A stretch of DNA of 64,000 bases from Pseudorhodoferax sp. Leaf274 (lineage in GTDB: Bacteria > Pseudomonadota > Gammaproteobacteria > Burkholderiales > Burkholderiaceae_C), in contig NZ_LMNA01000004.1 of NCBI RefSeq assembly GCF_001422445.1, positions 3,227 to 67,226 on the forward strand, in the 5' to 3' direction. The notes beneath the pieces were generated by a model. It was not told where the DNA came from. It worked only from the letters and a program-made list of their open reading frames with translations, and did no database searches. Below, in pieces: positions 50,693 through 59,800 of this stretch. Made by a program: the position numbers and the translations under genes. Position 1 is the stretch's first letter, and the number at the start of each line of letters is the position of its first letter.

Positions 50693-51670
50693 TCAGTCCA
50701 GCCGCAAGCCCAGCTGTGCCGTGACGGTGCCGAAGCGCCGCAGGTCGCGCGCCACCAGCGCGCCGAAGGCCTGCGGCGTGCCCTGCTCGCCCTGCGTGAG
50801 CGTGTAGCCCAGCCTGCGCAGCTGGGCATGCAGCTCGGGGTCGGCCAGGCCTTGCACCAGCACCTGGTTGAGCCGCTGCACCACCGCCGCGGGTGTGCCG
50901 GCCGGCGCCAGCAGGCCATGCCACTGGTCGAGCTCGAAGCCGGCCAGGCCCTGCTCGGCCACCGTGGGCACGCCGGGCAGTTGCGCCGTGCGCTGCGGCG
51001 ATGTCACGGCCAGCGCGCGCAGCTTGCCGGCCGCCAGCAGCGGCGCGGCGCTGCTGGCCGTCACGATGCCCAGGCCGACCTGGCCGGACATCACATCGGC
51101 CAGCGCCGGGCCGCAGCCCTTGTACGGCACCTGGGCCATGCGCACGGGCGCGGCCAGCTGCAGCATCTCGCCGGCCAGGTGCTGCGGCGTGCCGGCGCCG
51201 CAGGAGGCGAACAGCGCGGGCGCTGCCGGCGGCCTGGCGGACTGCAGCAGGTCGCCGAGGTTGCGCAGCGGTGAGGCCGGCGGCACCACGAGCACCGAAG
51301 GCACGAAGCCCACGTTGAACACGGCCGCGAAGTCGCGCGACGGCGAGAAGTCCAGCGGGCCGTAGACGCCCGGGTTGATCGCGAACGAGCTGTTGACCAT
51401 CAGCAGCGTGTGCCCATCTGGCGCGGCCTTGGCCACATGGCTGGCGCCGATGTTGCCGCTGGCGCCGGGGCGGTTCTCCACCACCACGGGCTGGCCCAGC
51501 GCCTGCTGCAGCACGGGCGCAAGCTTGCGCGCCAGCAGGTCGGTGCCGCCGCCGGGCGCGAAGGTCACGACGATGGTGATGGGTCGGCTCGGGTAGTCGG
51601 CCGGGCCGGCGTGGGCCGCGCCCACGCCGACCACCGCCAGCGCGGCATGCAGGAACAGTCTGCGCAACAT
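50693..51670 (-). CDS. Bug-family solute-binding protein in the nadC operon
   Basis: A 325-aa periplasmic receptor of the Bug/tripartite tricarboxylate family. A signal peptide ending GAAHA-GP precedes YPSRPITIVVTFAPGGGTDL, the ligand-loop signature, and ENRPGASGNIGASHVAKAAP. PYKGCGPALADVMSGQVGLG is the second ligand loop. Its ATG lies 3 nt after the nadC stop, so it is translated from the same mRNA as nadC. No TctAB permease is adjacent. Some Bug proteins bind nicotinate-like pyridine carboxylates, and the nadC link makes that the best guess here. Confidence 0.9.
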   Translation of the reverse strand: MLRRLFLHAALAVVGVGAAHAGPADYPSRPITIVVTFAPGGGTDLLARKLAPVLQQALGQPVVVENRPGASGNIGASHVAKAAPDGHTLLMVNSSFAINPGVYGPLDFSPSRDFAAVFNVGFVPSVLVVPPASPLRNLGDLLQSARPPAAPALFASCGAGTPQHLAGEMLQLAAPVRMAQVPYKGCGPALADVMSGQVGLGIVTASSAAPLLAAGKLRALAVTSPQRTAQLPGVPTVAEQGLAGFELDQWHGLLAPAGTPAAVVQRLNQVLVQGLADPELHAQLRRLGYTLTQGEQGTPQAFGALVARDLRRFGTVTAQLGLRLD

Positions 51671-51672
51671 GG

Positions 51673-52557
51673 TCAGGCATCCAAGCCGATGTCGAGCACG
51701 GCCGCGCTGTGCGTGATCCAGCCGACCGCGATCTGGTCCACGCCGGTCTCGGCGATGCCGGGCGCCGTCTCCACCGTCACGCGGCCCGAGGCCTCCAGCA
51801 CGGCGCGGCCGGCCGTCAGGCGCACGGCCTCGCGCAGCGTGGGCAGGTCCATGTTGTCCAGCAGCACGATCGGCACCTGCAGGTCCAGCGCCTCGCGCAG
51901 CTGCGCCAGCGTGTCGACCTCCAGCTCGATCTGCACCATGTGGCCGATGGCCGCGCGCGCCCGCTCCACCGCAATGCGCAGGCTGCCCGCGATGGCGATG
52001 TGGTTGTCCTTGATCAGCACGGCATCGTCGAGCCCGAAACGGTGGTTGCTGCCGCCACCCACGCGCACCGCGTACTTCTGCAGCGCGCGCAGGCCCGGCA
52101 GCGTCTTGCGTGTGCAGGTGACGCGCGCGGGCGTGTGCGCAATCGCATCGGCGATGCGCGCGGTGGCGCTGGCCACGCCCGACAGGTGGCCGAGGAAGTT
52201 GAGCGCCGTGCGTTCGGCCGTGAGGATGGCGCGCGCCGACCCCTCGATCTGCGCGATCGCGCTGCCCGGCGCCAGCCGCGCGCCGTCGGCCAGCAGCGGC
52301 TGCCAGGCGATGGCCGGATTGCACAGCGTGAAGGCCAGCCGCGCGAGGTCCAGCCCGGCCAGCACGCCGGCCTGGCGCGCCACCAGCGTCAGGCGGCTGC
52401 GCGCCTCCTGCGGCACCACGGCGTTGCTCGTGATATCGCCGGCGCGGCCCAGGTCTTCCAGCAGTGCGGCGCGCACGAGCGGCTCCAGCATCACCTGGGG
52501 CAACGGAGGCAGCGGCAGGGGCGCCGCGGCCTGGCGGGTGGTGGAAGACTTCTCCAT
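51673..52557 (-). CDS. nadC: nicotinate-nucleotide pyrophosphorylase (quinolinate PRTase)
   Basis: A 294-aa enzyme that makes nicotinate mononucleotide from quinolinate and PRPP, in de novo NAD synthesis. Visible are [58 protein letters not shown] (with the R-K-T and GGG-x-x-N-H substrate residues, as in [10 protein letters not shown]), and EVDTL and DNM motifs of the barrel. Start at 52557 was chosen to keep the normal length; the open frame continues upstream only as antisense. It lies 115 nt after the NadQ-like gene, with two palindromes in the gap. Confidence 0.95.
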   Translation of the reverse strand: MEKSSTTRQAAAPLPLPPLPQVMLEPLVRAALLEDLGRAGDITSNAVVPQEARSRLTLVARQAGVLAGLDLARLAFTLCNPAIAWQPLLADGARLAPGSAIAQIEGSARAILTAERTALNFLGHLSGVASATARIADAIAHTPARVTCTRKTLPGLRALQKYAVRVGGGSNHRFGLDDAVLIKDNHIAIAGSLRIAVERARAAIGHMVQIELEVDTLAQLREALDLQVPIVLLDNMDLPTLREAVRLTAGRAVLEASGRVTVETAPGIAETGVDQIAVGWITHSAAVLDIGLDA

Positions 52558-52562
52558 GGTAT

Positions 52563-52632
52563 TGCTCAGTCTGAGTATTAGTGGCGCAAAAAAAGGCGTA
52601 AGCCCTGTTTTTACACTCAACTTGAGCATAAA
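52563..52632. promoter_or_regulatory. two NadQ-type operator palindromes before nadC
   Basis: CTCAG-T-CTGAG (52565-52575) and CTCAA-C-TTGAG (52616-52626), the second extended by TTTA and TAAA arms 23 bp end to end (52610-52632). They are centred 51 bp apart, directly upstream of the nadC start. Their position fits binding by the adjacent NadQ-like regulator. Confidence 0.65.
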
Positions 52633-52672
52633 GCCAGCGCCAAGGTGTAACCCAGGCGTCACACAGGAGCAA

Positions 52673-53665
52673 TCAGCGCGAGAGGGGGAGCTTGCTACCC
52701 GAGATCGCGCGCTCCAGCAGCACGTCGTCGCGGAAGCGGAACAGCATGGCCGGCCGGCCCGAGCCGCCCTGGGCCAGCGCGCCGGTCTCCTCGACCAGCG
52801 CCTGCTGCTCCACCAGGCGGCGGAAGTTCTGCTTGTGCAGCGCGTGGCCGGCCAGCACCTCCACGGCCTGCTGCAGCTGCAGCAGCGTGAACGCGTCGGG
52901 CATGAGCTCGAACACCACGGGCCGGTACTTGATCTTGGCGCGCAGCCGCGCGATGCCCGTGGCCAGGATGCGGCGGAAGTCCTGGCGCATCGGCTGGCCG
53001 GTGGGCAGCGGGGCTGCGCCGGCGCGGCCACGGCCCAGCGCCTCGGGCACGAGGCGCGCCTCGTACAGCAGCTCGTAGCGCTGCAGCACGAAGTCCTCGT
53101 TCCAGGCCGAGCCGCCCAGGCCGAAGGCCGTGTCCATGCGCACGCGGCGCTGCTGCCGCCCGGCGTCGTCGGGTGCGGCGTCGCGCCAGGCCGACAGGGC
53201 CGGCACGATCTGCCCGGCCAGCAGCGCGTCGGCCGCGTCCGAGCGCCGGTCTTCCCACGGGAAGTAGCGGTACCAGTCGCGCCAGCCGCTGGCCTCGTCC
53301 ATGGCCGGCGCTTCGCGCGTGAGCCCCAGGTAGCTGACCGAGATCGCGCGGCTGGCCTGGCCGCGCGCACGGTCGCGGTCGGCGAAGGTGTAGAGCTGCT
53401 CGATGTAGCCGATGGGGTGGTGCGTCTGCCGCTCGATCCAGGCGCGCATGCCGGCCTGCAGCGAGCGGTGCGTCTGCTCGAACGGCCCGCTGGGCAGCGC
53501 CTGGCCGCCGTGCGTGGTCAGGATGCGCGCCTGCCCCTCCGTCACGGCGACGAGCACGGCCACCAGTTCGGCGGCAATCTGCTGGGACGGCGGGGCGGCT
53601 TCGGGCAAGGGTGTGGGGCGGGTCTGCAAAAGGCCCGCATTGTGCCGCCGCCACGCTCCTATCAT
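52673..53665 (-). CDS. NadQ-like NAD biosynthesis regulator (Nudix-HTH)
   Basis: A 330-aa regulator of the NrtR/NadQ kind (COG4111-like): an N-terminal Nudix-like domain without the full Nudix box (residues about 30-210; [54 protein letters not shown]) and a C-terminal winged helix (residues about 245-320; [40 protein letters not shown]). Y-I-E-Q-L-Y-T-F is typical of this group. The ATG at 53665 has GGAGG 5 nt upstream. It heads the nadC-Bug unit and is divergent from a LysR gene by 33 nt. Probable repressor of NAD synthesis. Confidence 0.8.
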   Translation of the reverse strand: MIGAWRRHNAGLLQTRPTPLPEAAPPSQQIAAELVAVLVAVTEGQARILTTHGGQALPSGPFEQTHRSLQAGMRAWIERQTHHPIGYIEQLYTFADRDRARGQASRAISVSYLGLTREAPAMDEASGWRDWYRYFPWEDRRSDAADALLAGQIVPALSAWRDAAPDDAGRQQRRVRMDTAFGLGGSAWNEDFVLQRYELLYEARLVPEALGRGRAGAAPLPTGQPMRQDFRRILATGIARLRAKIKYRPVVFELMPDAFTLLQLQQAVEVLAGHALHKQNFRRLVEQQALVEETGALAQGGSGRPAMLFRFRDDVLLERAISGSKLPLSR

Positions 53666-53698
53666 TCCGCCTCCCCACGCCCTGAAGGCCCAGCACCG

Positions 53699-54589
53699 GT
53701 GCGCCTGAACCTCTATTCGCTGCAACTGTTCGTCGCCGTCGTCGAGGAGGGCAGCATCGCCGCGGCCGCCGCGCGCGAGCACATCGCCACGTCCGCGCTC
53801 AGCAAGCGCATCTCCGAACTGGAGCGCCAGGTCGGCACGCCGCTGTTGATCCGCCGCGCGCGCGGTGTCGAGCCGACCGAGGCCGGCCGCGGCCTGGCGC
53901 GCGGTGCGCGCACCTTGCTGCACAACGCCGAAGGCCTGGCCGACGCAATCCTCGACCAGGCCAGCGGCGCGGCCGGCCATGTGCGGCTGGCGGCCAACCT
54001 GTCGTCGATCACGCAGTTCCTGCCGAACGACCTGGCCCGCTTCGCGCGCCAGCACCCGCGCGTGCAGATCGACCTGGAGGAGCGCGTGAGCTCGGTCGTC
54101 ACGCGCCTGGTGCTGGACAACGCGGCCGACATCGGCATCTTCACGAGCGCGCTGGACCTGCAGGGCCTCACGGTGTTCCCCTACCGGCGCGACCGCATGG
54201 TGCTGGTGGTGCCGGCCGCGCACCCGCTGGCCGGCCACAAGACCCTGGCCTATGCCGACACGCTGGAATACGACCAGGTCGGCATGCACCGCGGCAGCGC
54301 CGGCAACGAGATGCTGATGCGCGCGGCCACGGCCGCGAACCTGCCGCTGCGCATGCGTTTCCAGGTGACCTCGTACGACGCGATGATCGCCATGGTCAAG
54401 GCCGGCTTCGGCGTGGGCGTGATGCCGGGCGATGCGCTGGCGCTGTACGCGGGCGATGGCTTGGCCACCATCGCCCTGTCCGACGACTGGGCCCGGCGCG
54501 AACTCAAGCTGTGCGTGCGTTCGGGCGACGGGCTGCACGGCGCGGGCCGGCTGCTGCTGGCCCACCTGCAGGCAGCCGCCCTAGGCTGA
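53699..54589 (+). CDS. LysR-family regulator
   Basis: A 296-aa LysR regulator, HTH LYSLQLFVAVVEEGSIAAAA, AREHIATSALSKRISELERQ and a ligand domain with HVRLAANLSSITQFLPNDLA. The GTG at 53699 is the only start near the family N-terminus. Its 3' end overlaps the convergent CoA-transferase gene by 9 nt. It lies next to the CaiB-HMGL-Bug group, which it may control, although it is not divergent from it. Confidence 0.88.
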   Translation: MRLNLYSLQLFVAVVEEGSIAAAAAREHIATSALSKRISELERQVGTPLLIRRARGVEPTEAGRGLARGARTLLHNAEGLADAILDQASGAAGHVRLAANLSSITQFLPNDLARFARQHPRVQIDLEERVSSVVTRLVLDNAADIGIFTSALDLQGLTVFPYRRDRMVLVVPAAHPLAGHKTLAYADTLEYDQVGMHRGSAGNEMLMRAATAANLPLRMRFQVTSYDAMIAMVKAGFGVGVMPGDALALYAGDGLATIALSDDWARRELKLCVRSGDGLHGAGRLLLAHLQAAALG

Positions 54590-55744
54590 CACCGCGGCGA
54601 TCTCGGCCGCGCTGAACCCGGCCTCGCGCAGCACCTCGGCGGTGTGCGCACCCGGGTCCGGCGCCGGGAGCCGCACGGCGCATGGCGCCTCGGAGAACTT
54701 CACCGGAAAGCCGTTCATGCGCACCGGGCCGTGGCCGGGGTGCTCCACCTCCAGCACCATCTGCTGCGACAGCACCTGCGGGTCGCTGTAGACCTCGGCC
54801 AGGTTCATGACCGTGCCGCAGGGCACGCCGGCGGCGTTCAGCGTGGCGATCCAGTGCGCCTTGTCGTGGGCCAGCAGGGCCGCGTTCACGCGCGCGTTGA
54901 TCTCGGCGCGGTGGCGCAGGCGCAGCGCGTTGGTGGCAAAGCGCGGGTCCTCGCGCAGGTGCGTGATGCCGAGCGCCTGCAGCAGCTTGTGGTAGACGGC
55001 ATCGTTGGACGGCGCCACCGCGATCTCGCCGTCGCTGGCCGTGAACAAGCCGTAGGGCGCCACCAGCAGGTGGTCGTTGCCGGTGGGCACGGGCAGCCGG
55101 CCGCTGGCCAGGAAATCGGCGCTGGCGAAGGCGCCGAAGCTGATCAGCCCGTCCACCAGCGAGGCACCCACGCGCTCGCCCTGGCCGGTGCGCGCCCGCC
55201 GCACCAGCGCGGCGGCCGTGCCCAGCGCGGCATAGCAGCCCGCGATCAGGTCGCTGATGGGCAGCGTGCTGCGCATGGGGCCGGTGTGCGGCGTGCCGTT
55301 CATGCTCATGAAGCCGCTCATGGCCTGGGCGATGAAGTCGAAGGCCGGCCGGTCCACGTAGGGGCCGGACTGGCCGAAGCCGCTCACGCTGGTGTGCACG
55401 ACGCCCGGGGCCAGCGCGCGCAGCTGGTCCCAGCCCAGGCCCATGCGTTCCATCACGCCGGGGCGGAAGTTGTCGACCACCACGTCGGCCCCCGCGATCA
55501 GCCGGCGCAGCGCCGCCATGCCGGCCTCGGATTTGAGGTCGAGCTGCACCGAGCGCTTGTTGCGGTTGAACGAGGCGAAGTACCAGCTCAGGCCGTCGAC
55601 GATCTCGCCCTGGGCGCGCACCGGGTCGCCCTCGGGCGTCTCGATCTTGACGACGTCGGCGCCCATGTCGGCCAGCAGCATGGTGCAGAACGGGCCGGAG
55701 AGGATGCGCGTCAGGTCGATGACGCGGATGCCGCTCAGCTGCAT
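54581..55744 (-). CDS. CaiB/BaiF-family CoA-transferase
   Basis: A 387-aa class III CoA-transferase. It starts QLSGIRVIDLTRILSGPFCT, with ADMGADVVKIETPEGDPVR, the FNRNKRSVQLDLKSEAG motif and the catalytic Asp region PAFDFIAQAMSGFMSMNG. AGGAGG lies 7 nt before the ATG at 55744. It is divergent from the HMG-CoA lyase gene at 55892. It would activate an organic acid as a CoA ester for cleavage by that lyase. Confidence 0.9.
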   Translation of the reverse strand: MQLSGIRVIDLTRILSGPFCTMLLADMGADVVKIETPEGDPVRAQGEIVDGLSWYFASFNRNKRSVQLDLKSEAGMAALRRLIAGADVVVDNFRPGVMERMGLGWDQLRALAPGVVHTSVSGFGQSGPYVDRPAFDFIAQAMSGFMSMNGTPHTGPMRSTLPISDLIAGCYAALGTAAALVRRARTGQGERVGASLVDGLISFGAFASADFLASGRLPVPTGNDHLLVAPYGLFTASDGEIAVAPSNDAVYHKLLQALGITHLREDPRFATNALRLRHRAEINARVNAALLAHDKAHWIATLNAAGVPCGTVMNLAEVYSDPQVLSQQMVLEVEHPGHGPVRMNGFPVKFSEAPCAVRLPAPDPGAHTAEVLREAGFSAAEIAAVSA

Positions 55745-55891
55745 GAAAACCTCCTGGATCTGAAGCAGGCGCGATGTTGCGGCATGCGCGCGGCCCACGC
55801 ATCGCATTTGGCGATGCCCCCTTGCCCATCGGCCAAGCCTGTGCCCGTGCGCGCCGCTATGCTGCCCGGCACACCCTGGCAGAGGAGACCC

Positions 55892-56842
55892 ATGCACACC
55901 CCACCGCCCTACCCCGCGCAGGTCCGTATCACCGAAGTCGGCCTGCGCGACGGCCTGCAGTCCGAGGCCGAGTTCGTCCCTACCGCCACCAAGGTCGCGC
56001 TGCTGGAGCGGCTCATGGACGCCGGCGTTCGCCACTTCGAGGCCACCTCCTTCGTCTCGCCGCGCGCCGTGCCGCAATTGCGCGATGCGGCCGAACTGCT
56101 GGCCACCGTGCGCCGCCGCCCGGGCGTGCAGCTGTCCGTGCTGGCCCCCAACCGCAAGGGCGTGGAGCGCGCGCTGGCCGCCGATGCCGACGAGGCCGTC
56201 GTCTTCCTCTCGGCCTCCGAGACCCACAACCGCAAGAACCTGAACCGCAGCATCGCCGACTCGCTGCAGGACATGCGCGAGATCGCCGACGCGGCGCGCG
56301 GCGCGCCCATGCGGCTGCACGGCGCCATCGCCTGCGCGTTCGGCTGCCCGTTCGAGGGCGATGTGGCGCTCGACCAGATCGAGGCCATCGCGCGGCAGTT
56401 CGCCGAACTCGGCTTCGCCGGCCTCACGCTGGGCGACACCACGGGCATGGCCACGCCGCCGCTGGTGCGCCGCACGGTGCAGCGCCTGGCCGAGCGCGTG
56501 CCGCAGTTGCCGGTGGCGCTGCACTTCCACAACACGCGCGGCCTGGGCCTGGCCAATGTCATGGAAGGGCTGGCGCTGGGCGTCACGCGCTACGAATCGG
56601 CGCTGGGCGGCACGGGAGGCTGCCCGTTCGCGCCCGGCGCCACCGGCAACGTCTGCACCGAGGACACGGTGCACCTGATGGAGCAGCTGGGCGTGCAGAC
56701 CGGCATCGACCTGGACGCGCTGTGCGAGGCCGCGCGCGAACTCGAGCGCGTGCTCGGCCGCACCCTGCCGGGCCAGGTCATGCGCGCCGGCCCGCGGCTG
56801 CGGCGCTACGCCGCGGAAGCCCAGGCCGCCGCAGTCGGCTGA
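55892..56842 (+). CDS. hydroxymethylglutaryl-CoA lyase-like enzyme
   Basis: A 316-aa TIM-barrel lyase of the HMGL/DRE family. The signature TEVGLRDGLQSEAEFVPTAT has the catalytic R-D, LSASETHNRKNLNRS and the ALHFHNTRGLGLANVM metal-site motif are clear, and GTGGCPFAPGATGNVCTEDT holds the catalytic cysteine. It may cleave HMG-CoA or a related acyl-CoA such as citramalyl-CoA. It ends exactly where the convergent Bug gene ends (no gap). Confidence 0.92.
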   Translation: MHTPPPYPAQVRITEVGLRDGLQSEAEFVPTATKVALLERLMDAGVRHFEATSFVSPRAVPQLRDAAELLATVRRRPGVQLSVLAPNRKGVERALAADADEAVVFLSASETHNRKNLNRSIADSLQDMREIADAARGAPMRLHGAIACAFGCPFEGDVALDQIEAIARQFAELGFAGLTLGDTTGMATPPLVRRTVQRLAERVPQLPVALHFHNTRGLGLANVMEGLALGVTRYESALGGTGGCPFAPGATGNVCTEDTVHLMEQLGVQTGIDLDALCEAARELERVLGRTLPGQVMRAGPRLRRYAAEAQAAAVG

Positions 56843-57805
56843 CTATTCGAGCTGAATCTTCGCCGCCGCGATCACCTCGCGCCACTGCGCGATGTCGGCG
56901 GCCAGGCGCTCGCCCAACGCCTGCGGCGTGCCGGGCCGCACCTCGCCGCCCTGGGCCTCGATGGCGGTGCGCAGCTCGGGCATCTGCAGCATCTTGTGCA
57001 GCGCGGCGTTGAGCTGCGCGACCACGGGCGCGGGCACGCCGGCCGGCGCGAACACCGCGTACCAGACGTTGACATCGAAGTCCTTCACGCCGCTCTCGGC
57101 GATCGTCGGCACGTCCGGCAGGATGGGACTGCGCCGCGCCGAACTCACGGCCAGCGGCCGCAGCTTGCCGGCCTGCACCTGCGACAGCGCCGAGGGGATG
57201 GACGACGACAGCACCGTCACCTGGCCGCTGACCACGTCCACGAGCGCCGGCGCCGAGCCCTTGTACGGGATGTGCTGCATCTTCGCGCCCGCGCGCAGCT
57301 GGAACAGCTCGCCCACCAGGTGCGAGACCGTGCCGTTGCCGGCCGAGGCGAAGGTGATGCGGCCCGGCTCGCGCGCGGCGGCCACCACGTCGGCCAGCGT
57401 CCTGTAGGGCGAGGCCGTGGAGGTCAGCAGGATGATCGGGAAGTCGGCGACGTTGATGACGGGCTGCAGGTCGCGCTGCGGCTGGTACGGCAGGCTCTTG
57501 TAGAGCAGCGGCGCCACGCCCAGGTTGTCGAGCTGGCCCAGCACCAGCGTGTGGCCGCTGGCCTCGGCCTTGGCCGCCTCGGCCACGCCGATGGTGCCGC
57601 CGGCGCCAGCCTTGTTGTCGGCCACCACGGTCCAGCCCGTGGATTCGGCCAGCCGCATGGACACGGTGCGCGCGATGAAATCGGTGCCCCCGCCCGGCGG
57701 GAACGGCACGATGAGGCGGATCGGCTTGTTCGGGAAGGCCTGCGCACGTGCCGGCGCGGCGGCCGCCAGCGCCAGGGTGGCGGCCAGCAGTTGTCTGCGG
57801 TCCAT
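56843..57805 (-). CDS. Bug-family solute-binding protein
   Basis: A 320-aa periplasmic receptor. The signal peptide (RRQLLAATLALAAAAPARAQ) precedes FPNKPIRLIVPFPPGGGTDF, DNKAGAGGTIGVAEAAKAEA, then IPYKGSAPALVDVVSGQVTV. No TctA or TctB is nearby, so it must share a permease coded elsewhere or act as a sensor. It lies convergent with the HMGL gene and divergent from lldP. Its ligand is presumably the organic acid used by the CaiB and HMGL enzymes, or a carboxylate like lactate. Confidence 0.9.
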   Translation of the reverse strand: MDRRQLLAATLALAAAAPARAQAFPNKPIRLIVPFPPGGGTDFIARTVSMRLAESTGWTVVADNKAGAGGTIGVAEAAKAEASGHTLVLGQLDNLGVAPLLYKSLPYQPQRDLQPVINVADFPIILLTSTASPYRTLADVVAAAREPGRITFASAGNGTVSHLVGELFQLRAGAKMQHIPYKGSAPALVDVVSGQVTVLSSSIPSALSQVQAGKLRPLAVSSARRSPILPDVPTIAESGVKDFDVNVWYAVFAPAGVPAPVVAQLNAALHKMLQMPELRTAIEAQGGEVRPGTPQALGERLAADIAQWREVIAAAKIQLE

Positions 57806-58122
57806 GGTGTCTCCTGTTGTCGTCGCCGGGGTTGCTCCAGCCCGTGCGCTGGTCCATGATCCCGGCCTGTGCGGCGGGCTGCATCCATTTTTTTCGGCCA
57901 TGCATCGCGCAGCGCGACGGCAGCGCCACCAGCCGGCTGACACAGCACTGACAACATGCCGCCCGCCCCCGTGAAAAACCTTCACATGCATGCTGGCGGC
58001 ATTTCACGCCCCGGCACGGCCGCGGGCCCTACAGTCCGCCGCGCCGTGCACCGTGCGCCCTGGCAGACGGCGCCGCACATCCTCTGCACCACACTTTCTT
58101 CAAAACCAGCAGGAGACCCGCC
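57806..58122. promoter_or_regulatory. divergent intergenic region before lldP
   Basis: About 317 nt between the Bug and lldP starts. GTGAA-AAACC-TTCAC (57971-57985) is a perfect inverted repeat, with another TTCAC at 58002-58006. These could bind an activator or repressor of the lactate genes. No LldR gene is adjacent. The rest shows no gene. Confidence 0.45.
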
Positions 58123-59784
58123 ATGACCTGGCAGCAGATCTACGACCCCTTCGGCAACATGATCATCTCGACCGCGCTGGCGGCGATTCCGGTGGTCGTG
58201 ATGCTCGGCGCCCTCGGCTTCTTCCACATCAAGGCCCACGTCGCCGCCGGCATGGGCCTCGTGGCGGCCATCGTCGTGGCCGTGTTCGCCTACGGCATGC
58301 CGATCGACATGGCCGGCCGCGCCGCCATGCTGGGCGGCTTCACGGGCCTGTTGCCCATCGGCTGGATCGTGCTGAACATCATCTTCCTGCACCAGTTGAC
58401 CGAGCAGAACGGCAGCTTCAAGGTACTGCAGGATTCGCTGTCGGGCATCACCGAGGACCGGCGCATCCAGCTGCTGCTGATCGCGTTCTGCTTCGGCGCG
58501 TTCTTCGAGGGCGCGGCCGGTTTCGGCACGCCGGTGGCGGTGACGGCCGCGATCCTGATCGGCCTGGGCTTCTCGCCGCTGGCGGCCTCCGGCCTGTCGC
58601 TGATCGCGAACACCGCGCCCGTGGCCTTCGGCGCGCTGGGCACGCCCGTCATCACGCTGGCCCAGGTGCACGGCTACGACCTGCACCAGGTCACGGCCAT
58701 GATCGGCCGCCAGCTGCCGTTCTTCTCGCTGCTGGTGCCGTTCTGGCTGGTCTGGGCCTTCGCCGGCCGCAAGGGCATGGTGGAGATCTGGCCCGCGATC
58801 CTGGTCACCGGCCTGTCGTTCGCGATCCCGCAGTACCTGGTGTCCAACTTCATGGGCCCGGAACTGGTGGACATCATCGCCGCCATCATCTCCATGGTCT
58901 GCCTGGTGGCCTTCCTGCGCGTGTGGCAGCCGAAGAAGGTCTGGACCTCGCCCGCGCTGCGCGGCAAGGACGTCAGTGCCGCCGAGGCCAAGCCACCGCA
59001 GCCCATCGTGCGCCACTCCCGGGAGGCGCTCATCGCCGCCTGGACGCCCTGGGCCATCCTGTCGGTGTTCGTGTTCATCTGGGGCCTGCCGTCCGTGAAG
59101 GCCTGGCTCAACGGCATCTTCGCGCCCAAGTTCCCCATCGAGGGCCTGCACAACCTGATCATGAAGGTGCCGCCGGTGGTGCCCACGCCGCACCCCGAGG
59201 CCGCCGTCTACACGCTGAACCTGCTGTCGGCCACCGGCACCGGCATCCTGCTGGCGGCACTCGTCAGCGCCGCCATCATGAAGTACAACCCGGTCGCCAT
59301 CGTGCGCACCTTCTTCAAGACGGTCTGGCTGGTGAAGTACTCGCTGCTGACCATCGTGCTGATGCTGGCGCTGGGCACGCTCACGCGCTTCTCGGGCACC
59401 GACACCACGCTGGGCCTGGCCTTCGCCAACACGGGCGTGCTGTACCCCTTCTTCGGCACGCTGATGGGCTGGATCGGCGTGGCGCTGACGGGTTCGGACA
59501 CGGCCTCGAACGTGCTGTTCGGCGGCATGCAGAAGGTGGCGGCCGAGCAGTTGGGCCTGTCGGCCAACCTTATGGGTGCGGCCAACAGCTCGGGCGGTGT
59601 GATGGGCAAGATGATCGACGCGCAGTCCATCGTGGTGGCCTCCACCGCGACGCGCTGGTTCAACAAGGAAGGCGAGATCCTGCGCTACGTGTTCTTCCAC
59701 TCGATCGCGCTGGCCTGCCTGGTGGGCCTGTACGTGACCATGCAGGCCTACGTCTGGCCGTTCACCCTGATGGTGGTGAAGTGA
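58123..59784 (+). CDS. lldP: L-lactate permease
   Basis: A 553-aa lactate:proton symporter (LctP family) with about 12 or more membrane helices. Marks are WQQIYDPFGNMIISTALAAI, CFGAFFEGAAGFGTPVAVTA, LFGGMQKVAAEQLGLSANLM and GVMGKMIDAQSIVVASTAT. Length is normal. The ribosome site AGGAG precedes the ATG. It is followed 16 nt later by lldD, so the two form an L-lactate uptake and oxidation operon. Confidence 0.95.
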   Translation: MTWQQIYDPFGNMIISTALAAIPVVVMLGALGFFHIKAHVAAGMGLVAAIVVAVFAYGMPIDMAGRAAMLGGFTGLLPIGWIVLNIIFLHQLTEQNGSFKVLQDSLSGITEDRRIQLLLIAFCFGAFFEGAAGFGTPVAVTAAILIGLGFSPLAASGLSLIANTAPVAFGALGTPVITLAQVHGYDLHQVTAMIGRQLPFFSLLVPFWLVWAFAGRKGMVEIWPAILVTGLSFAIPQYLVSNFMGPELVDIIAAIISMVCLVAFLRVWQPKKVWTSPALRGKDVSAAEAKPPQPIVRHSREALIAAWTPWAILSVFVFIWGLPSVKAWLNGIFAPKFPIEGLHNLIMKVPPVVPTPHPEAAVYTLNLLSATGTGILLAALVSAAIMKYNPVAIVRTFFKTVWLVKYSLLTIVLMLALGTLTRFSGTDTTLGLAFANTGVLYPFFGTLMGWIGVALTGSDTASNVLFGGMQKVAAEQLGLSANLMGAANSSGGVMGKMIDAQSIVVASTATRWFNKEGEILRYVFFHSIALACLVGLYVTMQAYVWPFTLMVVK

Positions 59785-59800
59785 ACACGACAATCGCACC

